DNA of 64,000 nucleotides from Diphasiastrum complanatum (lineage: Eukaryota > Streptophyta > Lycopodiopsida > Lycopodiales > Lycopodiaceae), in NCBI GenBank assembly GCA_029204225.1, contig CM055094.1, forward strand, positions 64,194,714 to 64,258,713, written 5' to 3'. The position numbers were made by a program, and so were the translations under genes. The notes under the pieces were generated by a model. The model made no database searches. It was not told the DNA's origin and was given only the letters and a program-made list of their open reading frames with translations. This document shows, one piece after another, positions 10,766 through 20,106 of this stretch. Position 1 is the stretch's first letter, and each line of letters starts with the position of its first letter.

Positions 10766-11563
10766 TAAAGGCTGAAATGAGCTAAATCCTTGGTTTTCAT
10801 TTAATTTGATCACAATTTTTGATCTAAATCTTGTGTAGATTGGATCTTAGCATCTAGCATTGATTCTAGAACTCAAAGTGAGTCAAATACATTAGAGATT
10901 GGTGTTGTGTGACTTAATTTTCAGGTTTTTAGGTGTCTAAAACCAGAGGCAAAGTTGAATTCAATTCACATTACCAAGATAGCAAGTTTTGCTTGCTCCA
11001 AGCATTGATTTCTAAGCGAGTTTTGGAGGTGATTTCATAGAGGAGGCTTTCTAGCATTCAAGGAGAGGGAAGATCAGAGTTTTTGGGACTCTTCAAGGCT
11101 GTTCTAAGGTGTAGAGGACACCTCCTAAAGTGATTTAGGTTCAGTCCAACCATTGCTATACTTATGCACCAAATTAGATCAATTTTTCATCAATTTTGAT
11201 CAATTTTTGCTTGTGATTGGATAGTAGATTGTGTTGCATCCTCATTAAGTTCCATTTAGATCTTTTACAAGTGATTTTGGAAGTATATTAGGTTTTTGTA
11301 ATTCACTCTTGATCAAATCATTTGGAAGCTTTTATGTTCATTATAGAAAGAGGGGCAATTCTACTAGTATTGTCTACTTCAATCAAGCAAGTGCATTGTT
11401 TCTAGTATTCTATGATTTGATTTTGTTAAAGATCATTATTAGATCTTTATAGGAAGTCTATTATTGATCTTTTCAGGTCCCGAAGAAGTGGGATAAGGTA
11501 GATCTTCAATCAAATCAATAGAAGTAACCTTCATTTGTGTCAAGTCCTTGATTAGGAGACTAG
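10766..11563 (+). mobile_element. untranslated leader of the plus-strand Copia element
   Basis: About 800 bases between primer-binding site and gag start with no reading frame. The length and position are normal for a Copia leader with packaging signals, though no particular signal was identified. Confidence 0.5.
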
Positions 11564-11860
11564 ATGGCATCTATAAATGCATATCTTTTGGATACTAATG
11601 AAAGGCTCAACAAAACTAAATATTCCATATGGAAAGTTAGAATGGAATCCATCATGATCATGCAAGATCTGATGGAAATTGTAAGGAGGGTGAACCTATT
11701 CATCCTCAAGAAAAAGCCAAATACATCAAGAGGTGCAATGTTGCACTACATTGCATAAAAATGAATGTTGCAAATGAACTCTTAAGAGAAGTAGGAGATT
11801 GCACTTCGGCTCAAGATGCTTGGGAGGCCCCGTGTCCATTGAAACCAAAAAGAAAACCAT
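11564..11860 (+). pseudogene. Ty1/Copia gag N-terminus, truncated
   Basis: Begins with an ATG and reads MASINAYLLDTNERLNKTKY followed by SIWKVRMESIMIMQDLMEIV. The Copia gag signature (L-N-x-T/S-N-Y-x-x-W-x-x-R/K-M) is recognisable. A TAA at 11756-11758 ends it, then the frame continues as MNVANELLREVGDCTSAQDAWE before dissolving. The rest of gag and all of pol are missing, so the element is a 3' deletion. Confidence 0.7.
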
Positions 11861-11914
11861 GTTAGGCACAAGAAGGCCTGTCCATCGTTGATTAGGAAGG
11901 GAGATTATGGGCAT

Positions 11915-12400
11915 TTAGATTGTTGTAAGACAGGGCATTCTAGCACCTAGTTTGCAACCTGTTCATTGCCTTCTTAAGGTCCTTTCTGATTATCTGAGAC
12001 CCTTACCCTGCCTATGAATTTGCTTCTTACCTGATTTATGGCCGCCTATTCTAAAACTTTGCCATTTCTTTCTACAAACAACACCAATATGATAAGTCAA
12101 AATTTAGGAGTTAACCGTTTGTTGTAGGTTTAGCATTTGTGCTGATGAGTTAAACGCCTGACATTAACAAAGCCTGCTCTGTCGCATTAAGAGAAACACT
12201 AAGTTCACATTCATCTTATTATTGTCTTGATAACCACTGCTTACTGCATTTCGATTGTAAACAAATGATAATGCAAGGCCCCTGTTTGTGGTTTATGAAA
12301 TTATGCTGTTTTAATTGAACAACTATAACCGTCTAATCGTTGTGAACTAAATTTTGTAAACACTTGCTTCGGTTATTAAGAATCACTAACGAATGAGGTA
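11915..12400. other. no recognisable gene
   Basis: Sequence between two Copia fragments. No sustained reading frame or repeat was identified. Confidence 0.4.
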
Positions 12401-12409
12401 AAAGCCTAC

Positions 12410-12905
12410 TGATTGAGAGAAATGCTAATAGCCCATTCAGCTTTCTGAAAGTCATGGCTTTCTATAGTGGAATGGTTCTTGTCCATTTCAGAGTTCCGTA
12501 GGCTATCTAAAAATTGCCTATAGATCGTTTGGAATTTGCCTTGCTGATTGCCATTAAAAGTGCCGGTGGTCATGAATGCTTTATTTTCGATTCCATACCC
12601 AATGGAGCTTGAGCTGTAATTGTGGTATAGACCGATTTCCATTAGCATTTTCTTAGATTGCCAGTCTATTTGGGGGTCGTTTTATAATCCTTCAACTGTG
12701 GTCTTACTTCAGTACCATCCACTATGCTCCATAGGCCTTCTCCTTTGATTAGCATCTTCATTTTGTGTTTCCAGACATCATAGTTGCTGCCATCGAACAT
12801 GCTTACAACCTTCTGTTGTAGGTTCGTTGCTATCTTGTCCTTTATTTTAGTCTGCAGTGCTCTGATACCATTGAAGCAAACTACTCGTTCCTGCCTCAAT
12901 TGTAG
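12410..12905 (-). pseudogene. Ty1/Copia gag N-terminal fragment
   Basis: Minus-strand frame with MFDGSNYDVWKHKMKMLIKG and EGLWSIVDGTE, the F-x-G-x-N-Y-x-x-W-x-x-x-M-x-x-L motif of Copia gag. It stops at TTPK near 12666. A second frame (DWQSKKMLMEIGLYHNY, to 12406) continues after a frameshift. It is on the opposite strand from the gag piece at 11564 and belongs to a different family. Confidence 0.65.
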
Positions 12906-13460
12906 CTAACAAATTTAAGGATGCAAAAGCATGCATTATTCTACAATTGTCGCATTTTTTGGAAGGCGAAAAAATGCGAAAAAAGCAAAACTACGTGAAT
13001 TCTATGCACTTAAGCACATTTTAGCTCTACTTGAAAAATGCAAAAATTCCGAAGAAAGAGAATGTGAAAAATACGAAAAGTGCAAAAAATGCCAGTTAGT
13101 TTCTGATACTTCGTCTTTAGATTTTGCAACTCTACAACTATCTACTGATTGAGAAGACAATATGATTTATTCATCAGAGTAACAAAATTCACATAAATAA
13201 TACTTGTATTCATGCGTACACAATGCAAAGCTGATAGAAAATGATCTATTGCTTTATGAAACTTCTTAAAGGAGAGTTCACAGTCTGCCGCATATCTGAC
13301 TGCAAAAACTGTTCTATTCTATTATGTGCTATCAGTTATCTCTCTCTTTTTGTCCGTTGGCAGAGAAAATATATATTCTTTTATACATTTTCTTTTAAGT
13401 TGGTTTTGTAACAAAGGGGCTGCGCTTAAGCGCTAATTAGTTGCAGCTGTCTGCTTCCAT

Positions 13461-13715
13461 TTGAACAGACTATACTTGCGGCTGCTTTTGCAAGATCTGA
13501 TTCGTCCCGCGTGGAAGTATCCAGGGATGAAAGAATGTGAAGTTCATTTTCCAACAGTCCCAGGCAAGAAGTTTAGCTTCTTCCACTATCAATCTGGCAA
13601 AGGGAATGACACTCGCAGTTCGGAAAGAAGCTATGTGAGAGTATTTCTAGGAGGGTTGTTTTCTAGTTTGAAGACTTTGAATATTGCACAAAATGAAAAA
13701 ATGGTAGAAATCTAA
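13461..13715 (+). pseudogene. unidentified 84-codon frame
   Basis: An open frame with a fairly protein-like composition (WKYPGMKECEVHFPTVPGK, FSFFHYQSGKG). No family recognised and no flanking gene structure. It could be an exon relic or chance. A perfect 12-bp palindrome GCGCTTAAGCGC lies just upstream at about 13423-13434. Confidence 0.2.
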
Positions 13716-14145
13716 GTTTGAAAAATTAAAATCTGAAACAAACTTACATTCTATAGGGTCTACTAAAACTACAAAAGAGGTTACAGTTGTTTGTGTGAAA
13801 AAAAAAAGCTATCTATGTTGAGTCTAGGGGCTAGATAAACTTCAGGGCCTTTTTTGGCTTAGGAGGCAACTCGAGCAAGTACACTTGTATTTCTATGATT
13901 AGGCCAAAAGTCTTTTGTGATGTGGCTCGAGCTAGTTAGGCTCACTACAAGTATCAATATTAGGTTTGATGAGTGAATATTTTCAAAGTGTTGGCATGAG
14001 GTCAAAGGACCAATCAAAAGAGGCCCAATAGTTTCTTGACATAGTGGCTTTAATATAACGTTACTTCTTTGAGTCACATTTTGAGTCTACACTAAAAATG
14101 GCATAACTTTTGATTGCCATATCAGAATGATACAAAAATTGGTGC

Positions 14146-14176
14146 ATTGGAAAGTGCTTCACAAGCGCTTTTCAAT
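14146..14176. repeat. 14-bp hairpin with 3-base loop
   Basis: ATTGGAAAGTGCTT and AAGCGCTTTTCAAT are reverse complements with two mismatches, separated by CAC. It lies in the non-coding part of the LTR element ending at 15770. Confidence 0.5.
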
Positions 14177-14399
14177 GATATAATTAGATGTCATACTTTT
14201 CAACTACTAAAAAGTTATAGGAATTCAAATATATTGGTTGAAATAAATACAAAAGAGATCTTGAAACGAATTCATATGCGGCCCTTTTTGAGCTCAAACT
14301 TCCTCTAATGGAAGGATGCTCGCAACCACAAAGATTAATTAATGGAGCCTCTTGCAGGGCGCCTCTATTCCATAAAACCAGCTAGCAAATTCTACTGCC

Positions 14400-15060
14400 A
14401 TGGAGGTTGATGCAATAGCAGCTTCGAAGGAAGTAGAAGAGGATGTTGCTGCAAAAACTTTGCCGAATCCCTCTACTATAGTCAAAATTTTGTTTGTTGT
14501 CCCAGTTTCGGGTGGCTCTTTTCAAAAGCCAAAAGAGTCTTGAATCAACAGATGACGAAGACACTATCTCTAACACCCAGAAAAAAAATAAAGAAAAAGG
14601 GGTCGATGAGGAAGCCACCGAGGAGGATGCAGAGGACAACAGAGATAACCTTTACAGGTGGTACAATCATATCCCTGGGGGCCAAGGATATTGTCGGCAA
14701 GATCCGAGCTTACGACCTGCACATACAAGATAGTATGATGCAGATGTTTTAGCAAATGGACGAATTAAACATCAACATTGAAATGTTGTCTGAGCAAAAT
14801 GCATCTCTGGAGGCAGACAACAAGATATTGAATGACTAAAATCGCTCTTTGGACTGACTGCTCTAGAAATCTAATGACAAAGCCCAGTCATTAGAAGACA
14901 GTAATAAGGCACTTCAGGCCAAATCTGCAAAATTGCAGAAATATTTTGATTCGTTAACAATGGAGCTTAATAAGGTCAAGGCCGAAAAGGCTTCTCTACA
15001 GACCACACTTCATGATGAGAGCATCTTACAGCTATGCAGCAGCTCAGGGCTAATCTAGAT
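14400..15060 (+). pseudogene. coiled-coil, Lys/Glu-rich frame inside an LTR element
   Basis: An in-frame string of pieces broken by stops and at least one frameshift. First comes a charged section (QKSLESTDDEDTIS, KKNKEKG, EEATEEDAED). Then TGGTIISLGAKDIVGKIRAY follows, and then a heptad-rich section: MDELNINIEMLSEQNASLEA, AQSLEDSNKALQAKSAKLQK, FDSLTMELNKVKAEKASLQT. The last part would form a long coiled coil. Stops occur in the 14750-14870 stretch. It lies about 330 bp upstream of a polypurine tract and LTR, so it is the last coding part of a plus-strand LTR element. No gag or pol motif is seen. It may be an additional ORF of a large non-autonomous family and appears related to 9648-10001 on the minus strand. 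Confidence 0.5.
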
Positions 15061-15373
15061 AGATTCCTCGAAGCTGCAGTCTCTTCAAGACTAGATGCTC
15101 GAGAATTTTCGAGTCGAGGTTTTGTATATGGCGTTGTAGAATTATGTGATGCTAAGCTTTCCTATGTGATGATGCTTATTTTATGTTTGCTGAAATATAT
15201 TTTGAATCAACATTTGATTTTGAAATATCAAATGAAGGTCATCAACTCAACGAACAAAGAAATATCTCTACTTGTGATCCAACAAAGACCTTCGACATGA
15301 AAATATTCTTTTCTAAGGAAAGAATAATTCTCGAAACAAAAAACTTTCTGTTCACAAGGACATTTCACATTTG

Positions 15374-15385
15374 AGCAAGGGGATA
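15374..15385 (+). other. polypurine tract
   Basis: GAGCAAGGGGATA immediately precedes the TGTGATACC start of the LTR at 15386. This is the expected plus-strand primer position and shows that the LTR is a 3' LTR. Confidence 0.6.
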
Positions 15386-15770
15386 TGTGATACCATATAT
15401 TTGTATAATGATTCCAAAATGGCAATATATACTTGGAAATGAGGACATGCGCTGGACCAATACATATTATGAAGAGGCCTATATCATTTTCCACGATATA
15501 GTTATTAAGGACCTGTCTTCTATTTAAGGACAAGACCTCCTGAAATGAAATGACACTTGGAACACGAACCGGCTAGATTAGTATCGTCGTTGTAAACTAG
15601 AGTAAATTAAACTCTTACTGAAAGTTATCTTCGATGATATAATTTACATTTATTTGTAACCTATTTATTAACTAGAGTTAGTAGTAGTAAATGGAGCGAC
15701 GCATCAAGAATATCAAGAGGTGTGTTTGTTTGCTCTGTACGTAATATAAAATACACACTTCATTCTCACA
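15386..15770 (+). mobile_element. 3' LTR (385 bp) of the coiled-coil LTR element
   Basis: Begins TGTGATACC after a purine run and ends CATTCTCACA at 15770, giving TGTGA/TCACA terminal inverted repeats. A TATTTAAGG at about 15520 is a candidate TATA box. It abuts, within about ten bases, the truncated end of the Copia LTR at 15779. One of them probably landed in the other. Confidence 0.6.
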
Positions 15771-15778
15771 CCACCGAT

Positions 15779-16315
15779 CTATGCTTGAACCTCACTAAAT
15801 GGCCCAAATCCTTGAAGAAGCCTTCACACATGTGAAAGTATGGCCTCCCACAATCTGAGTACTGTACACCAGACCTACATTCAATCCTATAATCATTAGT
15901 AATCACAAGAACTCAAACAATTATGAACATAGAGAGCAATTGCACCATTATGAGAGAAAAATCATGAAATTGCTTGATTGATTTTGGTGAGATATCATCA
16001 CCTATATATACATGATCCATCACAGTTTTGGGCAGGTATGAGTAGCCCTAAACCTATTCCTAATGATAATTTTGGTGGATCTTTCATCCCTACCAAGTTA
16101 GGGTTGGAATCTTGGAGATCCCTCAACAATGCAAAAATTATCAAAAATAGGTCCTATTTTTTCTCTCTTGTATCTAAGCATAATTTGGACTCATTCAGGT
16201 CTACTTGAGAACATCCTTATGAATGGAATCCTATGCTATTTGGCACGTGTGACAAGCCACATCATGACCATCTAACTATTTACAAGTCATATGACCAAAA
16301 CTAGTCAAGCTAACA
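15779..16315 (-). mobile_element. 3' LTR of the minus-strand Copia, truncated
   Basis: In minus sense it starts TGTTAGCTTGACTAG at 16315, straight after a polypurine tract. It is alignable base for base with 10085-10640 on the opposite strand. It lacks the last about 110 bp of the plus-strand copy, ending at 15779. It contains the same promoter block and a TTCACACATGTGAA palindrome (15823-15836), one base different in the core from the other copy. Confidence 0.75.
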
Positions 16316-16327
16316 CTCCTCCTCACT
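16316..16327 (-). other. polypurine tract
   Basis: Minus-strand AGTGAGGAGGAG lies between the pol stop codon and the TGTTAG start of the LTR. Stop codon, tract and LTR are packed within about 15 bases, as usual in Copia elements. Confidence 0.7.
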
Positions 16328-16329
16328 AT

Positions 16330-18417
16330 CTAGCTTGGTTCAATCATTGATTTACTAATCACTCCAAGTGATGATCTGAACTTTATAAAAGGTTTCTTTT
16401 GAAGTGGTTTAGTAAGTAGATCAGCTACACATTCATTTCTTGGAACATGCTCCAAAGCAATCTCCTTGGCTTGCACCATTTCTCTCACAAAGTGATGGCA
16501 TATCTCAATGTGCTTAGATCTTGCATGGAAGATTGGGTTAGATGCAAGGTGTTGGGCTGATATATTGTCATTGTAGATGATTGGTGCCTCCTCTGAATCC
16601 ATGATCTTTAGCTCCACCAATAATCTCTTGATCCAAAGTACCTTCTTTGTAGTGGTTGTCAAAGCTTTGTACTCGGCCTTGGTTGAAGATAGAGATATAG
16701 TTTCTTGCCTTTTTGAAAGCCATGAAACCACACCTTCTCCTATGAAAGTTGAATAGGCACTTGTTGATTTCCTATCTCTCTTGTCCCCTGCAAAATCTGA
16801 ATCACTAAATGCATGAAGGTTAATCACATCTCCTCTATATAGAATCCCAAAATCCAATGTACCCGAGATGTATCTTAGAATCCTCTTAGCCTTTTTCCAA
16901 TGGATATTCAATGGCTTTTGCATGGATTGGCTCAACCTACATACACTAAAGCTAAGATCTGGTCTAGTTGTAGTGATCCACATTAAGGAACCTATAAGTT
17001 GCCTAAACAAAGTGATGTCCATGAAGGATCTTTCATCATCTTCATTTGGCACTTTTACATCTTGCTCCATTGGTGTGTCAACACTTTTGCATACTTCCAT
17101 CTTAAACTTCTTCAAAAGACTTTGAGCATAGTTTACTTGACTTATAAAGATAAAATCAGACCCTCTAAGTACTTCTATGCCTAAGATTAAGTGAAGACAT
17201 CCTAGATCTACCATCTTGAACTCTAAGGATAGATCTATCTTGATTTTTTCAATACCATCAACACTATTTCCACTAATGATGATGTCATCTACATAAATGA
17301 GTAAAAGTACAATACCAACATCATCAAACTTAATGTAAAGAGTAGGATCATATTCACTTTGAACAAAAGAAAGTGAAATAAGATAGCAATGTAGTCTTGA
17401 ATTCCAAGATCTCGAGGCTTGCTTCAAACCATAGATGCTTCTTTGGAGATGGCATACTTTGTTCTCCATTCCATGCTTGATGAACCCTTGTGGTTGTTCC
17501 ATATAGATATCCTCTTCCAAAAAACCATTCAAGAAAGCATTAGAGACATCCATTTGACATAGGATCCATCCAAAATGTGATGCAAGTGCAATGATTAGCC
17601 TTATTGTGACCATCTTGGCCACGGGTGCAAAAGTTTCCTCATAGTCTATCCCTTGCTCTTGAGCATAACCTTTTGCAACTAATCTTGCTTTATGTTTGTT
17701 AACACTCCCATTTGCATTCAACTTAAGCTTGAAGACCCACTTGCATCCTATTACATTCCTTTGAGGTCTACAAACAAGCAACCAAGTTTCATTTTCAATC
17801 AAGGCATTATACTCATCCAACATAGCTTTATACCATTCTTTGGAGTTCAATGCATCTTCAACATTAGATGGTTCTTCAAAACTAGATAAAGCATAAGAAG
17901 TGGATGAGATACCCTCAACTTGCTGCCCTTTGCCTTGATATGTGAGCCTTGATGGCTCCACTTTTGCCCTTGAAGATCTCCTTGGTGTGATAGGTTGGTT
18001 TGGTGCTTGCTCCTCCATGAGCTCCTCCTCAAAACCAAGATCTTGCTCCTCGGCCATCTTCTTATCTGCCTTGGATAAAGCACAAGCTTCACAAACCTTG
18101 TCTTCCTTCCCAATAGACCTTGGTAGGCCTAAATCATACTCCTCCTTGATCATAGCCTCCATGGAACCCGAGTTGACATGTCCAAGTCTTTTGTGCCATA
18201 AAGTGAAGGTAGATATCTTGCTCTTCTCGGCCAACATGACAACATTAGTATCCACAAATGCATCCAGCTTATAAAGTTTGCCAAGTCTAGTGCCCTTAGC
18301 CACTATCTTACCCTTCTTCTTGATGAAACATTCATTTGAAGCAAAGTCGACATTGAAACCATTGTCTACCATTTGGCCAACACTTAGTAGATTCTTTGTT
18401 ATTGTAGGAATGTACAA
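16330..18417 (-). CDS. Ty1/Copia pol, 695-codon open frame lacking the integrase catalytic core
   Basis: Residues 1-25 (YIPTITKNLLSVGQM) are the post-protease segment. Residues about 73-115 form the pre-integrase zinc-binding region (LWHKRLGHVNSG, VCEACALSKADKK). After residue 120 the frame jumps directly to MAEEQDLGFEEELMEEQAPN and PRRSSRAK, the connecting region that normally follows the integrase. The D,D,E core of roughly 300 residues is missing with the frame kept (junction near 18057). RT follows from about 184 (KARLVAKGYAQEQGIDYEET, MDVSNAFLNG, YGLKQ, YVDD at 374-377). RNase H runs from about 533 (FSDSDFAGDKRDRKSTS, SLSSTKAEYKAL), and the C-terminus has VADLLTKPL. A normal polypurine tract follows. 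Upstream the same frame has stops, so the protein shown is probably not expressed as a unit. It is a defective element whose RT half is unusually well kept. Confidence 0.9.
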   Translation of the reverse strand: MYIPTITKNLLSVGQMVDNGFNVDFASNECFIKKKGKIVAKGTRLGKLYKLDAFVDTNVVMLAEKSKISTFTLWHKRLGHVNSGSMEAMIKEEYDLGLPRSIGKEDKVCEACALSKADKKMAEEQDLGFEEELMEEQAPNQPITPRRSSRAKVEPSRLTYQGKGQQVEGISSTSYALSSFEEPSNVEDALNSKEWYKAMLDEYNALIENETWLLVCRPQRNVIGCKWVFKLKLNANGSVNKHKARLVAKGYAQEQGIDYEETFAPVAKMVTIRLIIALASHFGWILCQMDVSNAFLNGFLEEDIYMEQPQGFIKHGMENKVCHLQRSIYGLKQASRSWNSRLHCYLISLSFVQSEYDPTLYIKFDDVGIVLLLIYVDDIIISGNSVDGIEKIKIDLSLEFKMVDLGCLHLILGIEVLRGSDFIFISQVNYAQSLLKKFKMEVCKSVDTPMEQDVKVPNEDDERSFMDITLFRQLIGSLMWITTTRPDLSFSVCRLSQSMQKPLNIHWKKAKRILRYISGTLDFGILYRGDVINLHAFSDSDFAGDKRDRKSTSAYSTFIGEGVVSWLSKRQETISLSSTKAEYKALTTTTKKVLWIKRLLVELKIMDSEEAPIIYNDNISAQHLASNPIFHARSKHIEICHHFVREMVQAKEIALEHVPRNECVADLLTKPLQKKPFIKFRSSLGVISKSMIEPS

Positions 18418-19200
18418 AATACCATCTATGTTGATCTTTTTGGAAGATCCTTAGCAAAGGGGAATGCTACCAACTCCTTCAATCTTACAAGCTTCATCAT
18501 TTGCTGTATAGATAGACTTTATAGGTCCATCATAAGATAAGAGAGAAGAGAAAAACTCCCTTTTGCTAGTCATGTGTGAACTAGCACCCAAGTCAATTCA
18601 CCAAAGATATTCTCCTTTGAAGCTTGTTGAAGAAAATATGGACATCATGAGAGAGTCCTCATGTGAACTCTCCTCTTCCTCCTCTTTGCTCATGTTGGAT
18701 TGGCTTTGATCTTGCTTCCTCTTGAAACATTCCGAGGCATAATGCCCCATCTTGCTACAATAGTAGCACTTCACCTTTGATTTGTCCTTCTTGACTTTGG
18801 TGGTTGATGGAGATGTCTTTGAGGGTCCTGCTTTGAAGACTTCTTGAATGTTGATCCTTTGCCTTTGGACTTGCCTTTGCCTTTGGTGAAGAGAGCTTGG
18901 TCATCTCCACCTTGGATGGAAAGCCTATCCATCCTCTCTTGCATTTGGCTCCTTCTTGATTCCTCGGCCATGAGTGTGCCTTGGAGTTCTTCAAGTATGG
19001 GTAGCTTACCCATTATTGCATATCCCTAAACCAAATTGTCAAATTTAAAGCTTAGTCCATTTAATATGAGTTGAACAAGCTCTTCATCCTTGATAGGATC
19101 ACCTATGAAGGCTAGCTCTTTGTTCAATTTCTAATCTGATTATAAAATAGGAAAAGCTAGTCAGATCACCAATCTTAAGATCCATTTGAATAACTTTTTA
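18418..19200 (-). pseudogene. gag and protease part of the same Copia element, broken
   Basis: Continuing upstream of 18417, the frame has a TAA at about 18451 (before GSSKKINIDGILYIPT). There is also a TGA in place of the second Trp before the protease motif, and that motif reads Asp-Leu-Gly-Ala-Ser-Ser instead of Asp-Ser/Thr-Gly. Upstream is a perfect CCHC zinc knuckle (CYYCSKMGHYASEC, about 18732-18770), then a one-base frameshift near 18832. Gag sequence follows (PILEELQGTLMAEESRR, MDRLSIQGGDDQALFTKGKG), with one more stop near 19027. Sequence identity to gag ends at about 19200, where Gypsy LTR-like DNA begins, so the 5' end, including 5' LTR, is lost. Confidence 0.8.
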
Positions 19201-19204
19201 CCCT

Positions 19205-20040
19205 CTTTCAGGAAACCTTCATCGAGTTGCTAGAACCTTTGGTTTTGTTCACAAACCTTCAGTTTGAAGGGTGAAGATTCCAACAAATTTTCAGAAACAT
19301 CAGAAAAACCGTAAAAAAACACCAAAAAATCACCAAAACTCTAAAAAAACAGAAAAAAAACCTTCGCTGGATTCAATGTGCATAGGTGTGATTCGTATCT
19401 ATCTACTGCCAGGTTGATGAAGAATAATACCAAAAATAGAAAGGTTTTCAGAGAATCAGTTGTCATATTGCCATATTTTTGCCAAAAAAGTCACTTTTTT
19501 TTGTAAAAATACCAATATTACTCTTGATCCTTTGACAGAACCTTTGTCAAGTTTACAAAACATTCTATTTATAGTAAAATATTATTTTTGAGTTCGACGA
19601 AGATTCTTTTTGATCAGATCATAGAAAATCTTGAATTTTACCCTCGCCAAACTACAGAAACTGTATTTTCTTGTGTCAGAAACCTTCGTCCGATTTTCCA
19701 TAGTTTTATTTGTGTCAGATCTTCTATATAAGAAGTCGACAAAGGTTATTCCCCAAGAAATTGTCAAAAAAATTGTTCAGAGTTTTTTTTTTTCCAAAAT
19801 AGCACTGTTGAATCTTAGCCGAGCCAATCTTCGCCTAGTGAACCTTCGTCAGTCCTATTTTTAGTTTTTGATTTTCCAGATCAAGTCTCTATCAAATTTT
19901 GGATCAAATCTGATATATTCTGATTTGGATTATGAGAGATTTATCATTTTTGAGAAGTATCGATTGATTGTATTTCAAAATCTTTTTCATGATATAGAAT
20001 CAAATTTCTAGAAAGAGGAATAGATCTAGCAGATCTGATC
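19205..20040 (+). mobile_element. Gypsy LTR and leader region with CCTTCGYC words
   Basis: Precedes the Gypsy gag start at 20107. It carries repeated CCTTCATC, CCTTCGCT, CCTTCGTC and CGACGAAG words (for example 19372, 19681, 19844), the same word family as 6991-7585. It also contains A-rich runs at 19310-19370. A primer-binding site was not recognised, so LTR and leader cannot be separated. Confidence 0.4.
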
Positions 20041-20106
20041 TGAGATAGTTTTTTTATTGAAAAATCTAGATCCAATCTCATTGTCTGCTTGATCTAAATT
20101 TGTAAA

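Noticed and set aside
12931-13152. Lys/Cys-rich 73-codon frame
   Set aside because: Composition follows AAAATGCGAAAA-like repeats. The Cys spacing is not that of a known zinc motif and no support was found.
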